NCBI GenBank assembly: GCA_964609975.1 | Contig: CAZSTR010000030.1 | Coordinates: 1 to 19,094 of the forward strand | Length of the DNA stretch: 19,094 nucleotides | From: UBA5905 sp964609975 | GTDB taxonomy: Bacteria > Bacillota > Clostridia > Oscillospirales > Acutalibacteraceae | Direction of reading: 5' to 3' | In this document: positions 13,466-19,094 of the stretch, one piece after another | Position numbering within the stretch: the first letter of the stretch is position 1 | Layout: every line of letters begins with the position of its first letter | Translations under genes and position numbers: made by a program | The notes under the pieces: generated by a model | What the model was told of the DNA's origin: nothing | Databases searched by the model: none | What the model saw: only the letters and a program-made list of their open reading frames with translations

Positions 13466-14452
13466 TTGAATATCTATGACATTGCCGCAAAAAGCGGTGT
13501 TTCGATTGCCACGGTTTCGCGGGTGCTGAACGACAGCCCCGGCGTGCGCCCGCAAACGCGGGAGCGGGTGCTGGCGGTGATGCGTCAGGCCGGCTATCGC
13601 CCAAACGCCTTTGCCAGAGGGCTTGGGCGCACCGCGGCGCGTCTTGTGAAGGTGATTTCCATGGATTTACAGGACCCACTGTATGCCGGCGCCGTGAGCC
13701 TTGTGGAAAAACAGCTGCGGTTGCGGGGGATGACGGCGGTGCTTTGCTGTATGGGGGAGGAGCCGGCGGAGCGACAGACTCTTTTGACGGAAACCGCCCA
13801 GGAAAGTCTGTATGGGGCCCTGTTCATCGGCGCGGATTTTTCGGCGGCGGAGAAGGAGCTGTTGGCCGCGCTGGCGCGCAAGTGCCCGGTGGTGATGCTC
13901 CATGGAGCCGTGTCGGTGCCCGGCGTATTTTGCGTGTCCTGTGACGAGCGCCAGGCGGTGCAGGAGCTGGTGAAGGGACTGGCTCGCCGCCAAAAACGAA
14001 ATGTGCTCTTTTTGCATGACCGGCGCGATTCCTATAGCAACCGCCAAAAGCTGGAGGGCTATCGGGCGGGCTGTGCCGCCTGCGGAATGGCGGCGGAGGA
14101 AAAGCGACTGGTTTCGGTGGAGCCGACTCTGGATGCGGTCAACGATTGCGTGAAACGCCTGCTGGTGCAGGGCGTTTCCTTCGACGCGGTGATTGGCGCC
14201 ACCGATTTGCTGGCGCTGGCCGCCCAAAAGGCGTTGCAGCGCATTGGGCTGACCATTCCGGTCATTGGCTTCAACAATTCCTGGCTTTCCCGCTGTTCCT
14301 CGCCAGAGCTGACCAGCGTGGACAACGAGCTGGCGCAGATGTGCGCCGTCGGGCTGGATGTTCTGGAGGCTGTGCTGGCGGGACGGGAGGCGGCGCCGCA
14401 TACGGTGCTGTCGGCCCGACTTGTGGAGCGGGACAGCTTCCGGTTTCAGTGA
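13466..14452 (+). CDS. LacI-family transcriptional regulator (canonical hinge)
   Basis: This is a 328-residue LacI-family regulator. I choose the TTG start that gives LNIYDIAAKSG because it follows GGAAGGAG by 7 nt. The in-frame ATG at 13430 lies upstream of that site and over the promoter, and would add 12 non-family residues. The HTH (ATVSRVLNDSPGV) is followed by an intact hinge (YRPNAFARGLGR) and an effector domain. Family landmarks include GATDLLALAAQ, VIGFNNSWLS, LTSVDNELAQMC and a C-terminal LSARLVERDS, as in many Firmicute sugar regulators. It is transcribed alone, starts within a cre-like site and ends at a strong terminator, so its targets lie elsewhere. The nearby beta-galactosidase is a candidate, but that gene's promoter dyad (GTTCGAAG) does not resemble the cre-like site. 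Confidence 0.93.
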   Translation: MNIYDIAAKSGVSIATVSRVLNDSPGVRPQTRERVLAVMRQAGYRPNAFARGLGRTAARLVKVISMDLQDPLYAGAVSLVEKQLRLRGMTAVLCCMGEEPAERQTLLTETAQESLYGALFIGADFSAAEKELLAALARKCPVVMLHGAVSVPGVFCVSCDERQAVQELVKGLARRQKRNVLFLHDRRDSYSNRQKLEGYRAGCAACGMAAEEKRLVSVEPTLDAVNDCVKRLLVQGVSFDAVIGATDLLALAAQKALQRIGLTIPVIGFNNSWLSRCSSPELTSVDNELAQMCAVGLDVLEAVLAGREAAPHTVLSARLVERDSFRFQ

Positions 14453-14494
14453 CCAAAAAAGCAGGAGCGGGTTTTCGCTCCTGCTTTTTTGGTC
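14451..14494. terminator. Bidirectional rho-independent terminator between LacI and ABC genes
   Basis: This is a 44-nt perfect hairpin with a 19-bp stem, running from GACCAAAAAAGCAGGAGCG through a 6-nt loop to its complement. It gives a T-run in both directions. The stop codons of both convergent genes overlap its ends by 2 nt, so it serves both transcripts. Confidence 0.95.
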
Positions 14495-16223
14495 ATTGTG
14501 AGTTTTCAACGGGGGCGAAGCCATTTTCCATGTCCACGCGATAGACCCGCCGGGCATAGCGCAAAAGACTTTCCCGATGGGTGGTGACGATGCACAGTTG
14601 ATGGGGATTTCTCCCCATGAGCCGCTCCAGCACCCGTTGCTCCGCCTCTGGGTCGAGAGCGCTGGTGGCTTCGTCGAGAATCAGCACCGGGGCATTGCGC
14701 AGCACCGCCCGCGCGATGGCGATGCGCTGGCGCTGTCCCTCGGAGAGGTTGGCACCCCGCTCGGTCAGGGGGGTGTCCAGTCCGCCGGGCATGGCCTCCA
14801 CAAAAAGGCGGGCGTCGGCGATGTCCAGCGCCTGCCAAAGCTCTTCGTCGGTGGCTTCCGGGCGGATGAGACGTAGATTGTCGGCGACGGTGCCGGAGAA
14901 AATGCTGTTTCCCTGGGGCACATAGGCGCAAAGGCGGCGGGTGCTTTCGCTCGCCGGAAGAGCCGTTTTCCCGGTGGCGTCGGTGAATTCCAAAGAGCCG
15001 TCATTCGGGGACAACAGCCCCAAAATCAGCTTCAGCAGAGTGGTTTTTCCCTCGCCGGAGGGGCCGACCAGTGCCACGGTTTCACCCGGCGCGGCGGAGA
15101 AGGTCACATCCCGTAGAGTGGGCTGCTCCGCTCCCGGATAGGTGAAGGAGAGCTTTTTCGTCTCCAGGCGAAGGCCGTTTTTCGCCCCGGTGGATGCCAG
15201 AAAATCGGCTTCTCCTGCGGCGGAGAAGCTTTCTGCAGGAAGCCGGCTTAGTTCCATCACCCGTCCGGCGGAGGTGGCGGTGGAGACGGCGGTGGGTGCC
15301 AGACTCACCAGCGAGGAAAAGGTGCCCGTGAGCGTTCCGGAAAGCTGTAGAAACATGGTCATCACGCCATAGGTGATGGCGCCGCTCCACAGCTGGTATA
15401 CGCCCCAGCCATAGCAAAGATAGGAAACTGCCAGCCCCACGAAGGACAACAGCAGGTTCAGCCAAACGGAAAAGCGGGAATATTCCAGCCGCAGATGGCG
15501 ATATTCCTCCAAAAGACAGCCCAGTCGCTGTACGCTTTCCTTTCCGAGGTCGAAGGCCTTCACCAGCTGGATGTTTTGAAAGGACTCCTCGCTGAAGGAG
15601 AGGATGTCGCCGTTGACCCGGCGGATTTCCTGGTTGCTTCGGCGCATGATGCGCAGCATCATCCGGCCGGTGAGAATCAGCACCGGCGCGCTGAGCAGAG
15701 ACAGCAGAGCCATAGTGGCGTCATAATACAAAATGATGAAAAAGATGCCGAGAAATTGTACGCTGCGGGTGATGAGAGAGGGGAAAAAGGAAACCACGCC
15801 GCCGGCCACGCTGTTCACATCGCCCTCCAGCCGGTTGAGCAGCTCGCCGGAATGATAGGCGCTCAGCTGGTCCCAGCGCGCGGTCAGCAGTCGTTGGAAC
15901 AAATCGGCGCGGATTTCGTTGGTAACGCGAATCTGGATGCGGGCGCTGAGCCGGGCGGTGACCGCGTTCACCAAAAGCTGGCCGACGGCCAGTCCGGCCA
16001 CGGTGCAAGCGATATAGAGGATGGTTTCGCCGCTGAGGGACACAACGGCATCAATCAAATCCTTGCTCACGACGCTCACCAGCAGGCCTAGCCCGACCCC
16101 CAGCACACCCAGCAGAATATAAAGCAGAATTCCCGCCCAATAGCGGCGGATATAGCGCAAAATCCATCCCCATTCCCGGAGCATTTCCCGCGGGGGTGGA
16201 AGCTTGTGCGCGGATTTTTTCAT
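14493..16223 (-). CDS. ABC exporter, fused membrane and ATPase domains
   Basis: This 576-residue half-transporter has about six hydrophobic helices (about 20-310) of the type I exporter fold, followed by an ATPase domain from about 355. That domain has Walker A GPSGEGKT (387-394), a Q-loop in YVPQGNSIFSG, signature LSEGQ (493-497, in place of the common LSGGQ), Walker B LILDEATSALD (D517, E518) and switch H549 in VTTHRES. All catalytic residues are present, so a homodimer is feasible and no partner gene is adjacent. The ATG has GGAAAGGAT 9 nt upstream, with a strong promoter behind it (16293-16321). The cargo (lipid, drug or peptide) cannot be told. It lies downstream of the iron-uptake group but has its own promoter. 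It ends inside the bidirectional terminator. Confidence 0.92.
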   Translation of the reverse strand: MKKSAHKLPPPREMLREWGWILRYIRRYWAGILLYILLGVLGVGLGLLVSVVSKDLIDAVVSLSGETILYIACTVAGLAVGQLLVNAVTARLSARIQIRVTNEIRADLFQRLLTARWDQLSAYHSGELLNRLEGDVNSVAGGVVSFFPSLITRSVQFLGIFFIILYYDATMALLSLLSAPVLILTGRMMLRIMRRSNQEIRRVNGDILSFSEESFQNIQLVKAFDLGKESVQRLGCLLEEYRHLRLEYSRFSVWLNLLLSFVGLAVSYLCYGWGVYQLWSGAITYGVMTMFLQLSGTLTGTFSSLVSLAPTAVSTATSAGRVMELSRLPAESFSAAGEADFLASTGAKNGLRLETKKLSFTYPGAEQPTLRDVTFSAAPGETVALVGPSGEGKTTLLKLILGLLSPNDGSLEFTDATGKTALPASESTRRLCAYVPQGNSIFSGTVADNLRLIRPEATDEELWQALDIADARLFVEAMPGGLDTPLTERGANLSEGQRQRIAIARAVLRNAPVLILDEATSALDPEAEQRVLERLMGRNPHQLCIVTTHRESLLRYARRVYRVDMENGFAPVENSQ

Positions 16224-16275
16224 GGCGGCGATCCTTTCCTCTGGCTTCCCGGTCTTGCAGGAAACCGCTTTTTCG

Positions 16276-16337
16276 TTTTCGATATCCCCGTCATTATACT
16301 ATATCCCTGCTCCGTTGGCAAGCGTTGAAATCGAAAA
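16276..16337. promoter_or_regulatory. Inverted repeat TTTTCGAT ... ATCGAAAA flanking the ABC promoter
   Basis: The 8-bp arms lie at 16276-16283 and 16330-16337. One is just downstream of the predicted start and one is just upstream of the -35. The arms are 46 bp apart and AT-rich, so this could be a split operator or chance. Confidence 0.3.
16293..16321 (-). promoter_or_regulatory. Sigma-A-type promoter for the ABC exporter
   Basis: Read on the minus strand, TTGCCA (16316-16321) and a consensus TATAAT (16293-16298) are separated by 17 nt. The start is near 16287, giving a leader of about 63 nt. Confidence 0.88.
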
Positions 16338-16350
16338 TCTTTTGGGGCGG

Positions 16351-16611
16351 TTAGCGTCCTCTGTGCCGGAACAGGCCGCCGAATTTTTCGACTGTTTGCT
16401 GAGAAACGGTGAGCAGTGTATAACCGGTGGCGGCGATGACCTGCTCCAGCCGGTCTTTTTCCAGCGGGGCTTCGGACAGAACGACGGTTTTTCCTTTTTT
16501 GTGGGAGGAGGACACCTTTTTGACGGGAAAATGGGCGCGTAAACAGTCGTTGATATGGGCCTCACACTTTCCGCAGGCCATTCCGTTGATTTCGAGACCG
16601 GTTTCAATCAT
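16351..16611 (-). CDS. Small heavy-metal-associated (HMA) domain protein
   Basis: This is an 86-residue soluble protein. I choose the ATG of MIETGLEING because AAAGGAG lies 10-11 nt upstream; the longer open frame (to 16677) starts in the intercistronic hairpin region. The first 65 residues look like an HMA ferredoxin-like fold with the metal-binding GMACGKC (C13, C16), then VKKVSSSHKKGKTVVLSE and DRLEQVIAATGY as the second half. HMA proteins usually bind Cu(I), Zn(II) or similar soft metals and deliver them to ATPases. Here it follows the ferrous-iron transporter and its Cys-rich partner, and I recall this pairing in other Clostridia. It may act as a metal carrier or sensor for that system (inference). 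The C-terminus (about 68-86, basic, ending RHRGR) is outside the fold. No P-type ATPase is in the window. Confidence 0.85.
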   Translation of the reverse strand: MIETGLEINGMACGKCEAHINDCLRAHFPVKKVSSSHKKGKTVVLSEAPLEKDRLEQVIAATGYTLLTVSQQTVEKFGGLFRHRGR

Positions 16612-16641
16612 GGGACAAACTCTCCTTTCGAATGGTTGCAA

Positions 16642-16672
16642 GAGGGTGCCGCACAGACCGTGCGGCACCCTC
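16642..16672 (-). other. Stable intercistronic hairpin in the feo operon
   Basis: A perfect 13-bp GC-rich stem, GAGGGTGCCGCAC with GTGCGGCACCCTC around a 5-nt loop, lies between the Cys-rich peptide gene and the HMA gene. On the minus strand it is followed only by TTGCAACC, so it lacks the U-tract of a strong terminator. A partial terminator, processing site or mRNA-stabilising element are all possible. Confidence 0.75.
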
Positions 16673-16676
16673 AGCA

Positions 16677-16847
16677 TTATTTTTTATGACAGGAACCCGC
16701 TATGACGCAGTGAGCGCATTGGCAACCGCAGGAGGATTTTCCCTGTCGGCGGTTTTGTATGAGCCGGAGGATAATTCCTATGACAGCGGCAATCAACGCC
16801 AGACAAATCAGCACTGTCCAAAGGTTCGCTGCAAGCCATGTCAGCAT
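16677..16847 (-). CDS. FeoB-associated Cys-rich membrane protein
   Basis: This is a 56-residue peptide. It begins MLTWLAANLWTVLICLALIA with one hydrophobic membrane helix (about 4-28). A basic stretch (RLIQNRRQGK) follows, then a cysteine-rich tail containing CGCQCAHC and a final SC near HKK. This layout is that of the small FeoB-associated Cys-rich proteins found directly after feoB in many Firmicutes. They are thought to assist ferrous iron transport, though the mechanism is not established. The ATG at 16847 has a GGAGC ribosome binding site, and an upstream ATG at 16853-16855 is out of frame. The gene follows feoB by 30 nt, so the two are surely co-transcribed. The basic flank after the helix predicts that the Cys-rich tail is cytoplasmic, where it could accept or hold iron entering through FeoB. 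Confidence 0.88.
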   Translation of the reverse strand: MLTWLAANLWTVLICLALIAAVIGIILRLIQNRRQGKSSCGCQCAHCVIAGSCHKK

Positions 16848-16877
16848 GAGCCATGCTCCTTTCTGTTCTCGGCGGGC

Positions 16878-19094
16878 TTATTTCACCCGCACATCGCTGG
16901 TCAGGCGAGTAGATTCTTTATAGGGACGCACCAGCATATACAGCATGGCAACCAGCGTCGCCACCGCGAACACCAGACCAACCCAGTTGGCGCTTCCGGT
17001 GAAGAGAGAGCCGAACTGTTGAATCATCAGCGCGATCAGATAGGCGAAGCCACACTGATAGCCGATGGCGAACCAGGTCCATTTGGCGTTGTTCATCTCG
17101 CGACGAATCGCGCCGATGGCCGCGAAGCAGGGAGCACACAGCAGGTTGAACACCAGGAAGCTGTAGCCGCTGATGCCATTGAAGGCCTGGGCAATCGCCT
17201 GATAAACGGTGGCTTCGCCGCCGCCATACAGCACGCCCAGCGTGCCGACGATGTTCTCCTTGGCAACGAGGCCGGTGATGGAGGCGACCGTCGCCTGCCA
17301 ATTTCCCCAGCCGAGAGGCGCAAAGATCCACGCCACGGTGCTACCGATTTTCGCCAGAATGGAGGAGTCAATCTGCTCCTCGGACAACATTCCAAAGCTT
17401 CCATCCACCCAGCCGAAATAGGTGGTGAACCACACAAGAATGGTGGACAGCAGGATGATGGTGCCGGCCTTTTTGATGAAGGACCAGCCGCGCTCCCACA
17501 TGGAGCGGAGAACATTGCCGACGGTGGGCAGGTGATAGGCGGGCAGCTCCATGACGAAGGGAGCTGGCTCGCCGGCAAACATCCGGGTTTTCTTCAGCAT
17601 GATGCCGGAGACGATGATGGCCGCCATGCCGATGAAATAGGCGGAGGTGGACACCCAGGCGCTTCCGCCGAAAAGGGCGCCGGCGATCATGGCGATGAAG
17701 GGCACCTTCGCGCCGCAGGGAATGAAGGTGGTGGTGATGATGGTCATGCGTCGATCCCGCTCATTTTCAATGGTGCGGGAGGCCATCACGCCGGGAATTC
17801 CGCATCCGGTGCCGATAAGCATGGGAATGAAGGATTTTCCGGAAAGGCCGAATTTACGGAAAATGCGGTCCAGAACGAAGGCGATACGCGCCATATAGCC
17901 GCAGGCCTCCAGGAAGGCCAGCATCAGGAACAGCACCAGCATCTGAGGCACGAAGCCCAGCACGGCGCCGACGCCGGCGACGATGCCGTCCAGAATCAGT
18001 CCGTTCAGCCATTCCGGCGTGTTGGCAGCCTCCAGGCCGTCGCCGATGAGCACCGGCAGTCCGGGAACCCAAACGCCGAAATCAGCGGCGTCCGGCGCCT
18101 CAAAGGAGGTGTTTTCGTCGAAATATTCCTTCGCCTCCAGATAGGTCATGCCCACGGCGCCCTTGGCGTCGGCGGGGGTGGAGGAATAATAGACAGAAGC
18201 ATCCTCCTGGGCCAGCGTTTCCTCGTCCTCCAGCGTCACGGAGCCGACGGCGTTGTCCGCCGCGGTGAAGCTGTTGATTTCCTCCAGCGCCTTCTCCGGG
18301 TCGAAATCCTCCGCTTCGGGGTCGATTTTCACGAAGCCGTTGATGGCGTTGATGGCGTCGGTGTATTCATCCGCCGCCTCGGAATAGGACGAGGAGCCGA
18401 TGCCGAGCAGATGCCAGCCGTCGCCGAAGACGCCGTCGTTGGCCCAGTCGGTGGCCGGCGCGCCCACGCCCACCATGGCCACCCAGTAAACCAGGAACAT
18501 GATGGCGGCGAAAATCGGCAGGCCGAGGAAGCGGTTAGTGATTACCCGGTCGATGCGGTCGGAAACCGTCAGACCGCCAGTCTTTTTCTTTTTATAGCAG
18601 GCCTTAATGACTGAGCTGATGTACACATAGCGCTCATTGGTGATGATGGACTCGGCATCGTCGTTCAGCTCCTTCTCCACTGCTTCGATGTCGCTTTGAA
18701 TGTGGTTCAGCGTGTCCTGGGGGAGATGCAGTTGCTCCAGCACCCGCTCATCCCGTTCGAACAGCTTCACCGCATACCAACGCTGCTGCTCCTCTGGCAA
18801 ACCATGAACGGCGGCCTCCTCAATGTGCGCCAGCGCGTGCTCTACGCTTCCGGAGAAGGTGTGCATAGGCACGGTTTTTCCGTTTTGCGCCGCGTCGATG
18901 GCGGCCTGGGCCGCCTCGGCGATGCCGGTGCCCTTGAGGGCGGAGATTTCCACGACCCGGCAGCCCAGCTGGCGGGACAGCTCCGCGGTGTTAATCTGGT
19001 CGCCGTTTTTCTTGACCACATCCATCATGTTGATGGCCACAACCACCGGCAGTCCCAGCTCGGTGAGCTGGGTGGTCAGATACAGGTTGCGCTC
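16878..19094 (-). CDS. feoB: Ferrous iron transport protein FeoB (5' end beyond window)
   Basis: The frame is open to the window edge, starting ERNLYLTTQL, and gives 738 residues. The first part of the G-domain (Walker A/G1, G2, G3 DxPG) is missing because of the edge, not a mutation. Visible parts are the G4 motif NMMD, the G5-like SALKG, the helical domain, then the membrane region. That region includes the Gate motif GTGCGIPGVMASRTIENERDRR and the second half with TTTFIPCGAKVPFIAMIAG. Between the first and second membrane helices lies an acidic loop of roughly 150 residues (about 18010-18460), much longer than the roughly 45 residues of the E. coli protein. The C-terminus is TSDVRVK. The transporter imports Fe(II) across the cytoplasmic membrane in anaerobes. 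FeoA is not in the window and may lie upstream. Confidence 0.97.
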   Translation of the reverse strand, partial: ERNLYLTTQLTELGLPVVVAINMMDVVKKNGDQINTAELSRQLGCRVVEISALKGTGIAEAAQAAIDAAQNGKTVPMHTFSGSVEHALAHIEEAAVHGLPEEQQRWYAVKLFERDERVLEQLHLPQDTLNHIQSDIEAVEKELNDDAESIITNERYVYISSVIKACYKKKKTGGLTVSDRIDRVITNRFLGLPIFAAIMFLVYWVAMVGVGAPATDWANDGVFGDGWHLLGIGSSSYSEAADEYTDAINAINGFVKIDPEAEDFDPEKALEEINSFTAADNAVGSVTLEDEETLAQEDASVYYSSTPADAKGAVGMTYLEAKEYFDENTSFEAPDAADFGVWVPGLPVLIGDGLEAANTPEWLNGLILDGIVAGVGAVLGFVPQMLVLFLMLAFLEACGYMARIAFVLDRIFRKFGLSGKSFIPMLIGTGCGIPGVMASRTIENERDRRMTIITTTFIPCGAKVPFIAMIAGALFGGSAWVSTSAYFIGMAAIIVSGIMLKKTRMFAGEPAPFVMELPAYHLPTVGNVLRSMWERGWSFIKKAGTIILLSTILVWFTTYFGWVDGSFGMLSEEQIDSSILAKIGSTVAWIFAPLGWGNWQATVASITGLVAKENIVGTLGVLYGGGEATVYQAIAQAFNGISGYSFLVFNLLCAPCFAAIGAIRREMNNAKWTWFAIGYQCGFAYLIALMIQQFGSLFTGSANWVGLVFAVATLVAMLYMLVRPYKESTRLTSDVRVK

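Noticed and set aside
16642..16672. Intercistronic hairpin as a rho-independent terminator
   Set aside because: There is no U-tract on the transcribed strand, so it is listed as a structural element only.
16632..18614. Antisense open frame (660 codons) opposite feoB and the Cys-rich peptide gene
   Set aside because: Low-complexity Gly, His and Asp-rich translation opposite a recognisable FeoB.

Overview
The window looks like chromosomal DNA from a fairly GC-rich Gram-positive anaerobe, most likely a gut clostridium of the Oscillospiraceae/Ruminococcaceae type. The basis is strong AGGAGG-type ribosome binding sites, sigma-A-type promoters, a perfect CIRCE element, LacI-family regulators, a cre-like operator, a clostridial type of FeoB with its Cys-rich partner, and small proteins of a style I recall from sporulating Clostridia. 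Genus-level placement is inference. Genes are densely packed and no stretch over 300 bases lacks a gene. The largest gaps (2518-2755, 7029-7234, 13250-13465) are all regulatory. I see no tRNA, rRNA, CRISPR array, insertion sequence or phage gene.

Left part (1-5505). After the AT-rich tail of an unrecognised gene comes a coupled minus-strand pair, a LacI-type repressor followed by an MFS transporter. It diverges from a plus-strand pair, a PHP-family (histidinol-phosphatase-like) phosphoesterase and an intracellular GH13 alpha-glucan hydrolase. The divergent control region holds two copies of one palindromic operator flanking the repressor's own promoter. A reasonable reading is a sugar or oligosaccharide locus with an autoregulated repressor.

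Middle (5511-9903). A tightly overlapping minus-strand operon encodes three small proteins of no known function. It diverges from a YfcE-type metallophosphoesterase. Next is clpB, preceded by a perfect CIRCE (HrcA) site and a hairpin-rich leader, and closed by a strong terminator.

Right-middle (9933-14494). A minus-strand GH42 beta-galactosidase has its own promoter, which sits inside a GTTCGAAG/CTTCGAAC dyad. The tRNA-modifying enzyme gene tmcAL follows on the same strand with its own promoter. It diverges from a second, canonical LacI-family regulator whose transcription start lies in a cre-like site. An array of helically phased T-tracts lies between these two divergent promoters.

Right part (14451-19094). 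A near-perfect bidirectional terminator separates the second LacI gene from a convergent ABC exporter. Upstream of the exporter is a ferrous-iron group on the minus strand: feoB (truncated by the window edge), a FeoB-associated Cys-rich membrane peptide of 56 residues, a stable intercistronic hairpin, and a small heavy-metal-associated (HMA) protein.

Nothing here is a clear new defence or mobile system. The best candidates for undescribed biology are the three-gene small-protein operon at 5511-6473 and the LacI regulator at 1504-2517, which lacks the normal hinge helix and appears to use an operator without the central CpG.
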